Positions 39,331 through 47,778 of a DNA stretch of 64,000 nucleotides are shown piece by piece; position 1 is the stretch's first letter; each line of letters starts with the position of its first letter. Under the pieces are notes generated by a model that saw only the letters and a list, made by a program, of their open reading frames with translations, searched no databases and was not told where the DNA came from. The stretch is from NCBI RefSeq assembly GCF_025998815.1, contig NZ_AP026678.1:124001-188000 (forward strand), read 5' to 3'. Position numbers and translations under genes: made by a program. This stretch comes from Ignavibacterium sp. (GTDB lineage: Bacteria; Bacteroidota; Ignavibacteria; Ignavibacteriales; Ignavibacteriaceae).

Positions 39331-40554
39331 ATGTCAGAAAGAAAATTCATAACGTTAAATTCTGATAGAATATGCACTTTACTAGATACTGCTATTGAAA
39401 GAGTAATCATAGCTGCCCCGGGTTTTACTGATAAAGTTTCCGCCAGATTAATAAATTGTTCAGATAGAATAGGTAAAAAAAATGTATATGTTATTATAGA
39501 TGATGATCCCGAAGCACTTAGGTTAGGTTATGGATCTTTTGAAACTATCAAAACTATATTTCTAAATAAAGTAACTATCAAGAAACAGACTGGAATTCGA
39601 ATAGGATTATTGATCGTTGATGATAAGTGCTTTGTATATAATCCAACACCTCAAATAATTGAAGAAGAACCTAAGAAGTTAAATATTCCAAATGCTATAA
39701 GATTATGTTCAAACGAGAGAGATGAAATACTAGAAAAATTATTTCCATCAGATAGTTCAATTGATTATCAGACAGGTGCAGAAATTGGTGTTGCAGAATT
39801 GAGTGAGGATGAAATAAAAAAAATTAAATCAGACTTAGATAAAAGACCACCTGTCAAACCAGAACTTGAAAGGAAAATTCGTGTTATAAGTAGTCAATTT
39901 CAATTTGTTGAGATTGAATTAACAGGTGCAAGATTGAAGAATCACAGTTTTAGTTTAAATGGCAAAGACCTTGGGATCAAAAATGATACAATAGCAAAGA
40001 GAGTTACAGCCAGGTATAAACTTTTTGATGATGAACAAATAAAGAAAATTTCTAAAAAATTCGATTTGGAAGAAAAATTAAATAAAATTAAGAAACACTT
40101 CTTACTAAATATCCCAAAGTATGGGAATATAATTCACGTCGATAAAAGGGTAGATTTTGATAAAACTATAGAAAAATTTATCAAAACCATTGATGATGAA
40201 AAAGAAAAGATAAGAGAAGAACTCTCCAATTCTTTACAAAAAAGCAGAGAGAAAATTGATCCATGGATAAAACAAAATTTAAAGAGATTAAAAAAACAAG
40301 AATTAGAAGCTATTTTATTTCCAAATTCTATTGAACAAATTGATGCATTTGTAAATAAATATTTGGAAAATAAATTTCCCACTGTTGATAATATTTTAAC
40401 TAATATCTCTTGCTTCTTAAAAATTACGAATGTATCTGGACAGTTAATTGAGAGTAAAGAATTTAGAGAAAGCATTGAAAAAGTTTTCAATAAAAATTTT
40501 GATGATATAGTTCAAATAGATAGTGCAGTTAAAGCAAAAGAGGAAGATATTTAA
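39331..40554 (+). CDS. PLD-like-fold protein of the DUF499 module
   Basis: 407 residues. The N-terminal ~140 residues resemble a phospholipase-D-like half-domain: LLDTAIERVIIAAPGFTDKV, NVYVIIDDDPEALRLGYGS, GIRIGLLIVDDKCFVYNP. The HxK(x4)D catalytic motif is not visible, so the fold may be non-catalytic. Residues ~185-400 are mostly charged coiled-coil-like helices (EEKLNKIKKHFLL, KEKIREELSNSLQKSREKID). It is 235 bp after the DUF499 gene and probably belongs with it. The role could be nucleic-acid binding; this is inference. Confidence 0.65.
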   Translation: MSERKFITLNSDRICTLLDTAIERVIIAAPGFTDKVSARLINCSDRIGKKNVYVIIDDDPEALRLGYGSFETIKTIFLNKVTIKKQTGIRIGLLIVDDKCFVYNPTPQIIEEEPKKLNIPNAIRLCSNERDEILEKLFPSDSSIDYQTGAEIGVAELSEDEIKKIKSDLDKRPPVKPELERKIRVISSQFQFVEIELTGARLKNHSFSLNGKDLGIKNDTIAKRVTARYKLFDDEQIKKISKKFDLEEKLNKIKKHFLLNIPKYGNIIHVDKRVDFDKTIEKFIKTIDDEKEKIREELSNSLQKSREKIDPWIKQNLKRLKKQELEAILFPNSIEQIDAFVNKYLENKFPTVDNILTNISCFLKITNVSGQLIESKEFRESIEKVFNKNFDDIVQIDSAVKAKEEDI

Positions 40555-40555
40555 T

Positions 40556-40681
40556 ATGGAAAGTGGTTTTACATTTAATGTTAAATATTTCACAGCTGGA
40601 CAAAATTGTCAACTAAAATATAAATCTAACTCTCTTTATAAATTCCCAATTACAAAGATTTCAGGGATTGTTCGATTGTAG
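40556..40681 (+). pseudogene. Possible 5' stump of a lost gene
   Basis: A 41-codon frame starts one base after the previous stop (MESGFTFNVKYFTAGQNCQL...). Just beyond its stop a separate short stretch at ~40695-40760 reads TSDPFVR, stop, NGNRYALENC. Together they look like fragments of a truncated gene, but both are short and could be chance. Confidence 0.25.
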
Positions 40682-40781
40682 ATAGATTAGAGAAAACATC
40701 GGATCCTTTTGTTAGATAAAATGGAAATAGGTATGCACTAGAAAATTGTTCAAATAATTAGTTGAAAGGAGAGATGCTTAG

Positions 40782-41361
40782 ATGGAAATTACTATCAGGG
40801 TGAATGGATCGTTTGATTGTTCAAATGTAAAAAAGGAGCCGGTAAGAAGCGAAAAAAGAGATCTAGATCAAAGAAAACATAAACCCACTCCCATTCGTGA
40901 ACTGGTTGCTTGTGAATCATTGCCGTATAATAAAGAAAATTTCTTCTATTATAAAAGTTCTATCTTGTTTGATCACACATTAAAAGCTTTTCAAAAAGTC
41001 TTTAAGAATATCATTCACATCAACTTTTTAGGTGAATTCAAAAAAAATGGATTTTCATCTTGATGATTTATGCGGACAGCCTGTTAATCATTTAGAAAAC
41101 AGAAAGCAGAAAAAGATAAGAACTAGTCTGAGAAGTTTTTATGAACCGGATTTTGAGAAAAGGTTAGCAATTTATAAACCCCAATTTTTAATAATTACAC
41201 CTAAAGCAATATCAAAGAACATTATTAACTCTCTGTTATTTGCCAACCTTAATGTTCCATATAGAGAATTACCTTTACCAGCAGGAAGTGGAACTAATGC
41301 TAATAATTATGTTAGGGAATTAAAGAAGGTATTAAATGAGATTAATAAGCGCAAAACATAA
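40782..41361 (+). pseudogene. UDG-like protein gene split by a frameshift in an A8 run
   Basis: GAAAGGAG lies before the ATG at 40782. The first frame ends after 93 codons. The second frame, open from 41032 to 41361, continues the sense: ...NFLGEFKK then MDFHLDDLCGQPVN and PQFLIITPKAISKNIINSLL. The junction is a run of eight A (41039-41046). Joined, the ~190-residue product resembles small uracil-DNA-glycosylase-like proteins (ESLPYNKENFFYY near the N-terminus, FHLDDL, LPLPAGSGTN). The shift could be a mutation, phase variation, slippage during expression or a sequencing error. The match to the UDG superfamily is tentative. Confidence 0.55.
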
Positions 41362-41382
41362 ATTATAAAAGGAGTTCATAAT

Positions 41383-42468
41383 TTGAAAACAGCAATATTT
41401 TTTGGAGCTGGTGCTTCTAGAGCAGAAGGCGCCCCTTTGCAGGGAGAATTATTTAAGGAGTACTTTAAATTCATTCGTGCTGACAAACCTACTTACTACA
41501 CGACTGAAATGGAAAGGGAATTAAGGGCGTTCTTCCATTTAATGTTTTCTATAGATGTGGATAATTCTGATTTGGCTAAAATTAAATTTCCAACATTTGA
41601 GGAAGTGTTAGGTGTTTTAGATCTTGCAATTCAAAGGAATGAGACTTTAAAGAATTATGATTTAGATAATATTGCTTCAAATAATAATAGGCTTAGAAAT
41701 GTAAGATTGCACATAATTATGTCTATGGCTCAGATCATTCATGAAAAGCTAAAATCCTACAAATCTCTGCACGAAGAGCTTTGTAAAAAACTAGCCACGT
41801 CAAACTTGATAAAAGATGTGATTTTCTTAACTACTAATTATGATATTTTAATTGATAATGCATTGACTAAACTGGTTGATGATCCCTTCAAGTTAACATT
41901 AGACTACGGGATAGATTTTGTTAATTTTTTAGCAGAAGATGACTGGAAAGCCCCAAAACAAAATTCAGTAAAATTGTTTAAGCTTCACGGATCTTTAAAT
42001 TGGTTATATTGTCCCACCTGTAACAACATTACTCTTACTCCTAAAGAAAAAGGAGTCATTAGGCTATTACCAGACATGTATGGCCAAGAAAAGAAGAATT
42101 GTTCTCATTGTGATAGTTTATTTGTACCTATGATAATTCCACCATCATTCTTTAAAAATATGAATAATGCATTTCTCAGTATAATCTGGAACAAAGTTGA
42201 ACAAGAATTAAGAGATGTAAACCACATTATATTCTGTGGCTATTCATTTCCTGACGCTGATATACACATAAAATATTTATTAAAAAGAATACAAACTAAT
42301 CGAAAAACTAGAATTAAATTTACAGTTATTAATAATCATAATGGTAAGAAAAATGCTAATAAAAGAGAAGAGGAATTAAGATATAAAAGATTTTTGGGAC
42401 CTCGTGTCAACTATACTGATTTATCTTTTGAGCAATTCTGTGATCATCCACAAGATTTTTTATGTTGA
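41383..42468 (+). CDS. SIR2-family protein with zinc site
   Basis: 361 residues from a TTG start supported by AAAAGGAG 8 bp upstream. Motifs of SIR2-type NAD-binding proteins: FFGAGASRAEGAPLQ (residues 5-19), FLTTNYDILID (~147), FKLHGSLNWLYC with the catalytic-type His (~198), and CGYSFPDADIHIKYLL (~285). Two Cys pairs, CPTC (~210) and CSHC (~240), form a probable zinc ribbon. Defence SIR2 proteins degrade NAD+ after phage sensing. The catalytic pattern seems complete here. It is 22 bp after the frameshifted gene, 10 bp before a HEPN-like gene, and just upstream of McrBC. Confidence 0.88.
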   Translation: MKTAIFFGAGASRAEGAPLQGELFKEYFKFIRADKPTYYTTEMERELRAFFHLMFSIDVDNSDLAKIKFPTFEEVLGVLDLAIQRNETLKNYDLDNIASNNNRLRNVRLHIIMSMAQIIHEKLKSYKSLHEELCKKLATSNLIKDVIFLTTNYDILIDNALTKLVDDPFKLTLDYGIDFVNFLAEDDWKAPKQNSVKLFKLHGSLNWLYCPTCNNITLTPKEKGVIRLLPDMYGQEKKNCSHCDSLFVPMIIPPSFFKNMNNAFLSIIWNKVEQELRDVNHIIFCGYSFPDADIHIKYLLKRIQTNRKTRIKFTVINNHNGKKNANKREEELRYKRFLGPRVNYTDLSFEQFCDHPQDFLC

Positions 42469-42478
42469 TGAATAAATA

Positions 42479-43324
42479 ATGAATGAAATTATGGGTGATG
42501 AAGAAAAATTTAATTGGTTAGAAGAAATCTTTAAGGAAGAGGTAAAAGGTTATTATGAGTATAACCGAGAATCTCCGAATGCTCTTTATGTAGATGAAAA
42601 AGAAAATGCTATTGATTCTTTGGAAACAGCACTTTCATTCTTTGATAGAGAAGATAACCTTAAATGGAAATGGGTAGTAATTGCTTTACATCATTCTTTG
42701 TATTCATTTTGCATTGGTTCATTAGAACAAGGAAATTATGAACAAGTATTATCCAAAGGGCGCGATGATGATAAAGAAGTTTACGTTCGATGTGGAAATG
42801 ATAAACCTCGAAAATCTAGAGTTGTTCCTTTTTTAATTAAAAAATATAAAACCCCTGCATATAGAATCGAATGGGATGAGGTTGAAAAATTCCCAGAACC
42901 GGAAGCAACTCGTGGTAAAAAGAAACGGAACAAAGAAAAATTAATAAGTTTCTGGACTGCTTTAGCAAGAGTTCAAGATGATTATTATTGGATGAAGGGA
43001 TTTGTTCATTCAAAAGCAGTAAAAATTTCAGATGAAGAATTAGAATCTATATGTTGGATGTCTGAAAAAGTTCGTAATGATTTAACTCACTTTATTCCCA
43101 AAAGTTATGGTATTGGGATTTTGAGTATTATTGAAGCTGCAAGAGTAGTTTTAAAAGTCATTGAATTTCTAGTTTTTGAATCCCATACAATTCTTTTCCT
43201 TAACTATGAACAATCTCAACGAAGAATTAGGGAGGCGATAGATAAGATCAGGCTAAAATTAAGAGTTGAGGAAGAGATAATACATTTAAAGAAATTCAAG
43301 TTGAAACAAATCAATAGAAAATAA
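42479..43324 (+). CDS. HEPN-like protein (possible ribonuclease) beside SIR2
   Basis: 281 residues, mostly helical. The N-terminal part (KENAIDSLETALSFFDREDN, WVVIALHHSLYSFCIG) resembles pEK499_p136-type HEPN proteins as I remember them. Residues 199-204 are R-N-D-L-T-H within a helix, the R-x4-H motif of HEPN ribonucleases. A central basic loop (ATRGKKKRNKEKL) and a basic C-terminus could bind RNA. It starts 10 bp after the SIR2 gene, so the two are probably one operon. HEPN and SIR2 together suggest an abortive-infection pair, but the pairing is inferred from position. Confidence 0.6.
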   Translation: MNEIMGDEEKFNWLEEIFKEEVKGYYEYNRESPNALYVDEKENAIDSLETALSFFDREDNLKWKWVVIALHHSLYSFCIGSLEQGNYEQVLSKGRDDDKEVYVRCGNDKPRKSRVVPFLIKKYKTPAYRIEWDEVEKFPEPEATRGKKKRNKEKLISFWTALARVQDDYYWMKGFVHSKAVKISDEELESICWMSEKVRNDLTHFIPKSYGIGILSIIEAARVVLKVIEFLVFESHTILFLNYEQSQRRIREAIDKIRLKLRVEEEIIHLKKFKLKQINRK

Positions 43325-43405
43325 TTTGAAGAATAAAATTTTAATTTTAATCTTTATAAGCTTCATAATAATAAATAACTCACTATTAACAATCAGAGGG
43401 TAATT

Positions 43406-45664
43406 ATGTCATCCTGGATACCAATTTACCGTGAAATAGCTAAAAAACTGCTTGAGTATAAAAATAATCGGAAACCACTGATTGAAATACTTAATGATTT
43501 AAATAACAAAGGGTATGCAACAATAAATTTGAAGGACGAAGAACGCCCAAAAGTTGAAATTCCTTTAGAAGATATCGATCCTTTTACATTTATAGCTAAT
43601 TTTAATAGGGGCGGAAATGAAAACAGAATCAAAATTCTGTCTCATTTAAAAGATTTATGGAATTTAACTACAAAGCTGCCTTCAGATTTTGATGGTATTC
43701 CTGTTGTTAATCCGATGAATTCTTGGTTTTTTGGCTATAAGTATCATAGACGAGAAAATGATATAGAAAATCTATGGCAAATTTTTGAACAAGGTATTAA
43801 AGGAGCTAATTTTATTAGTGTGGAACTTTTCAACAACTGTCTTCGACAGAGGGGAATTTCTTACAATTTAACAATCGGTCTTTATTGGATAAATCCAGAT
43901 GAATTTATGCCCCTTGATGGAAAATCACGAAAGTATTTGAGTGAACGATTATCATTACCAAAATCTGATTTTGACTTAAGCAAAATAAAATGGGAGGGGT
44001 ATATAAGTATATTGAAGAAAATTAAACAGGTATTAAATCAAAGTTATTTTGAAATTTCCCATAAAGCTTGGCTTGAAACTCATTTAAAAAAAACAAAGGA
44101 AGTGAATGATAAAAAGGAAAAAGATTATAAGCCCGAAAAGAAAAACATCAATGAGCCCACCTTATATAGTTTAAACACTATTCTCTACGGACCATCTGGA
44201 ACCGGAAAGACTTATGCAACAAGAGAAATGGCATTACAAATTTTAGGTATCAATACCAAGGCCTTAACAAGGGAGGAAATTTCAGAACTCTTCAAGAAAT
44301 ATTCTGAAGAAGGTAGGATTGAGTTTATTACATTCCATCAGTCATTTAGCTATGAAGATTTTATGGAAGGAATAAAGCCGGTAGTAAGTGAATCCGAGGA
44401 TGAAGAAAATAGTACAATTAATTATGAGATCGAAGATGGAATCTTTAAGAAATTATGTATCAGAGCTAAAAAAAGAATTAGTACAGGTAAATCCGTTCAA
44501 TATAACCCTAATCAAGTGAAATATTATAAGATGTCACTTGGTGGTAAAAATAATCCTCATATTCATAATTGGTGTATTCAAAACAATTATGCTGCTGTCG
44601 GTTGGGGAAGGAAAAATAATTACTCGGATTTTATTGGTATTACAGATTGGAAAAATTTTAGGGATAAATTTAAGGAAATGTATCCTGAATTATATGAAAA
44701 AAGCCGATTTAACGTTCAAGCAATATACACTTTTATTAATATGAAAAAAGGAGATATTGTTTTAGCTACAAAAGGTAATCATAAAATAGATGCTATAGGA
44801 ATTGTTGATGGTGATTATGAGTTTAGAGAGGATTCACAGATCGAATTTTGCCATTTAAGAAAAGTTAATTGGGTTCTAAAAGATCTAAATGGATCTGTAG
44901 ATGAATTCATAACCAAAAATGTAACACAACAAGCTATTTATGAATTTGATAGTGAAGACATTAAGAAAGAATATATTAAGGAATTAATTACATCAGATAA
45001 TAAACAATCCGATAATTATATTTTAATTATTGACGAGATAAATAGAGGGAATGTTTCTGCAATATTTGGCGAATTAATAACTTTAATCGAAGCGGATAAA
45101 AGGACTAATCAAACTGAAGAATTAACAATTAAATTACCCTATTCGAAAAAACCATTTTCTGTACCAAATAATCTTTACATAATTGGTACAATGAATACTG
45201 CCGATAGAAGTGTGGAAGCATTGGATACCGCGCTAAGAAGAAGGTTTACCTTTATTGAGAAAGCTCCAGAACCAAGTTTACTTTCTCAGGAACCTTATAG
45301 ATGTGAAGGCATTGATTTAGAAAAAATGTTAGAGGTCATAAACTATCGATTGGAGAAATTATTAGATAAGGATCATAGAATTGGTCATTCATATTTTATG
45401 AATATTAATGATAAAAAAAATCCTCTCCCCGAATTAAAAAATATATTCAAGCAAAAAATAATTCCGTTATTACAAGAATATTTCTATGGCAATCCAGAAC
45501 GCATAGGTTTAGTTCTCGGTACTGCATTTGTGAAAAAAGTAGATATTTCAAAAATTAGTTTCAAAGCCGGATTTGATAACGAAGAAAGCTATCTAGATGA
45601 TAAGCCTATTTATGAAATTAATATACCTGATAATTTAGAGTCATTCATTAATATTTATGCCTAG
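43406..45664 (+). CDS. mcrB: McrB-like AAA+ GTPase with an inserted EVE/PUA-like domain
   Basis: 752 residues. Predicted GTP-driven motor of a type IV (modified-DNA-dependent) restriction enzyme. N-terminal domain residues ~1-220 (NSWFFGYKYHR, YWINPDEFMPLDGKSRKYL). AAA+ motor: Walker A YGPSGTGKTYATRE (~262), FHQSFSYEDFMEGIKP (~307), Walker B ILIIDEINRGNVSAIFGELI (~538), NTAD guanine motif in IIGTMNTADRSVEALD (~592), arginine finger LRRRF. Between Walker A and B lie ~150 extra residues (KYYKMSLGGKNNPHIHNWC, YAAVGWG, KKGDIVLATKGNHKIDAIG) that look like an EVE/PUA-like base-reading domain. AGAGGG lies before the ATG. Overlaps mcrC by 8 bp. Confidence 0.9.
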   Translation: MSSWIPIYREIAKKLLEYKNNRKPLIEILNDLNNKGYATINLKDEERPKVEIPLEDIDPFTFIANFNRGGNENRIKILSHLKDLWNLTTKLPSDFDGIPVVNPMNSWFFGYKYHRRENDIENLWQIFEQGIKGANFISVELFNNCLRQRGISYNLTIGLYWINPDEFMPLDGKSRKYLSERLSLPKSDFDLSKIKWEGYISILKKIKQVLNQSYFEISHKAWLETHLKKTKEVNDKKEKDYKPEKKNINEPTLYSLNTILYGPSGTGKTYATREMALQILGINTKALTREEISELFKKYSEEGRIEFITFHQSFSYEDFMEGIKPVVSESEDEENSTINYEIEDGIFKKLCIRAKKRISTGKSVQYNPNQVKYYKMSLGGKNNPHIHNWCIQNNYAAVGWGRKNNYSDFIGITDWKNFRDKFKEMYPELYEKSRFNVQAIYTFINMKKGDIVLATKGNHKIDAIGIVDGDYEFREDSQIEFCHLRKVNWVLKDLNGSVDEFITKNVTQQAIYEFDSEDIKKEYIKELITSDNKQSDNYILIIDEINRGNVSAIFGELITLIEADKRTNQTEELTIKLPYSKKPFSVPNNLYIIGTMNTADRSVEALDTALRRRFTFIEKAPEPSLLSQEPYRCEGIDLEKMLEVINYRLEKLLDKDHRIGHSYFMNINDKKNPLPELKNIFKQKIIPLLQEYFYGNPERIGLVLGTAFVKKVDISKISFKAGFDNEESYLDDKPIYEINIPDNLESFINIYA

Positions 45665-46916
45665 AATAAAGATTAAAAAGTTCGAACATTCGGTACTTCG
45701 TGTTGGTGAGGAAGGATTTTCTAAACTCCATTTTTATCAATTAGTAAGATTAAACGAAAAACATAATAACAAGTATTTTTTCGTGGGTAATAATTGTATT
45801 TATTTTACACAATATGTAGGAGTTATCCAGGCGGGAAATTTGACCTTAGAAGTACTACCTAAAGCAGATGTTAATGGTGATGATGTAAATAAATGGCAGA
45901 GAGCATTTATCGAGATGCTAAGAGAATCCAGATTATTACAAATTAATTCTCCTTCCTATGCAGACCTTAAGTTTAGTAATATTTCTTTAATTGAGCTTTT
46001 TTATGAAACTTTTTTATTTGAAGTAGAAAAACTTTTAAGATTAGGATTAGTTAAAAAATATAGACTTATTGAAAATAACGGAAATGTCTTTAAAGGTAGA
46101 TTGCTTTTCTCTAAAAACTTAAAGTATAATTCATTTCACGCAGAAAGATTTTATATTCAACAGCAAGTATACAATAAGAATAACATTTATAATCAGATTC
46201 TTAAAGCTGCATTGAGGATATTACTTAAAATAATTCAAAATAATGCATTGCTTGACAGGGTAAAAAATTTACTGGTCGAATTAGAATATATTGACGATGT
46301 GAAAATTACTCCCAAATACTTTGATAATCTGGTTTTCGACAGAAAATCTAGTGCTTATCAGAGAGCAATATTATTTTCAAAAATGATTTTACTGAACTAT
46401 TCACCAGATATTGTCGGCGGGCAATTTAACACTTTATCACTTTTATTTGATATGAATGAGTTATTTGAAAATTACATATTTAATATTATCAAAAAGGCAG
46501 CATATTCATCAAATAATTTAGATATTAACCTAAAAAAACAAAGTAGTAAGAAATTTTGGAATGACAGAAAAATAAGACCTGACATAATTATAGAATTAAA
46601 TTCTTTAAGGGGCGCTGAGAGAATAATTGTTGACACTAAGTGGAAAGTATTGAAACAGCCATTACCCTCAGATACTGACCTCAAGCAAATATATTCCTAT
46701 AATCTTCATTTTGGAGCACGAAAGAGCTATCTCGTTTATCCTAAGGTTTTTTATTCTGAAAAGTATTTTGGTAATTTCTACCATTCCGAAGCGGTAAAGG
46801 ATGAATTCAAAGATCACCAATGCAATCTTTATTTTGTAGATATGTTTGATGGAAAATTCATAAAAAAAAATCTAGGCCAAATAATTTTAAAGGACCTAAT
46901 TGGAAAATTTAATTGA
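45657..46916 (+). CDS. mcrC: McrC-like nuclease subunit
   Basis: 419 residues, coupled to mcrB by an 8-bp overlap. N-terminal ~190 residues match McrC: YVGVIQAGNLTLEVLPKAD, FSNISLIELFYETFLFEVEK, LLRLGLVKKYRLIENNGNV, FKGRLLFSKNLKYN. The C-terminal half has the PD-(D/E)XK nuclease: LLFDMNELFENYIFNII, IRPDIIIELNS (~307) and RIIVDTKWKVLK (~323), then QIYSYNLHFG. Together with McrB it cuts DNA carrying modified bases. All catalytic residues are present, so the enzyme should be active. Confidence 0.92.
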   Translation: MPRIKIKKFEHSVLRVGEEGFSKLHFYQLVRLNEKHNNKYFFVGNNCIYFTQYVGVIQAGNLTLEVLPKADVNGDDVNKWQRAFIEMLRESRLLQINSPSYADLKFSNISLIELFYETFLFEVEKLLRLGLVKKYRLIENNGNVFKGRLLFSKNLKYNSFHAERFYIQQQVYNKNNIYNQILKAALRILLKIIQNNALLDRVKNLLVELEYIDDVKITPKYFDNLVFDRKSSAYQRAILFSKMILLNYSPDIVGGQFNTLSLLFDMNELFENYIFNIIKKAAYSSNNLDINLKKQSSKKFWNDRKIRPDIIIELNSLRGAERIIVDTKWKVLKQPLPSDTDLKQIYSYNLHFGARKSYLVYPKVFYSEKYFGNFYHSEAVKDEFKDHQCNLYFVDMFDGKFIKKNLGQIILKDLIGKFN

Positions 46917-47073
46917 ATTGCAGGAATTAAAGCATAGATTAAATTCATTAACAAAGAAACAATAGCAGATACTACTAAATGCAAATCCTTAAATACAAAA
47001 ACTAGTTCTATTTCTTAAAGTTTGTTAATACTACTCTTTTATAAAAGTATTTACAATTTATGTATTAAGACAA

Positions 47074-47456
47074 AAAGTACTTCTGTTTTATAATCAAATT
47101 TTTGACTCTGATTATGAAAAATTCTTTGCAAATTATCTCAGAGGCGCCAAAGAAATAGTGCTGAGAGATCCTTATCTTAGACATTATTATTAGGTTAAAA
47201 ATTTTATTGAATTCTGCGAAATGCTGATGAGGATAAAACCTGCAACCGAAGAAGTATCAGTTAAACTCATTACGAAGGTGATATTGAATATGAACAGGAA
47301 ACAAGAAAAGATTAGAAAAGGTTTTTGAAAGTTTTGATGGTAGTGGATTAAACTTTAAATATGAAATTGATATGTCAGATTCATTTAACGCTAGAAGCAT
47401 TTCGACAGACAGAGGTTGGAAAATATCAAGATAGAGGACTTGATATTTTTCAACCA
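47074..47456 (+). pseudogene. Remnant of an MIT_C (PLD-like) domain gene
   Basis: Three frames must be joined. Frame 1: YNQIFDSDYEKFFANYLRGA then KEIVLRDPYLRHYY, a stop, VKNFIEFCEMLMR. Frame 2: EGDIEYEQETRK. Frame 3: LEKVFESFDGSGLNFKYEID then ARSISTDRGWKIS. A last shift gives RGLDIFQP and a stop. The order YLRGAKEI..DPY...NF.EF...TD.GWKI..RGLDIFQ is that of the MIT_C domain (a PLD-like fold), which in bacteria ends ATPases of defence loci. One nonsense change and three shifts show that it is dead. The rest of 46917-47778 holds no gene. Confidence 0.72.
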
Positions 47457-47778
47457 TAAAATTATAAAGATAGTCTAACCCTTATTAATGCAGGGAAGAA
47501 GAATGTGCAAAGGATTTGAAGTAACATATTTGAAAGTAAGTTAATTATCGCAATGATTACAACAAATTATAATTTAGTTTCTTATATCATTTATAATATA
47601 AATTTCTGTGAACCCAAGACAGATTAAGAAAGACAATTTGATTAAACACTTATTCTACAGGACTATTATTTTATTAAGCACTTGATATTTGGATTTTGAT
47701 TTAAAGAATTTATATGTTTAAAGAAACCATCAATTTTTTAATAAATTCTTTAATTCACTTACATATTTTCCAAAAAAT

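Noticed and set aside
30089-40554. A DISARM system
   Set aside because: The SNF2 helicase resembles DrmD and a methylase follows, but no drmA or drmB (DUF1998) gene exists. DUF1156 and DUF499 point to a different, DUF499-type module.
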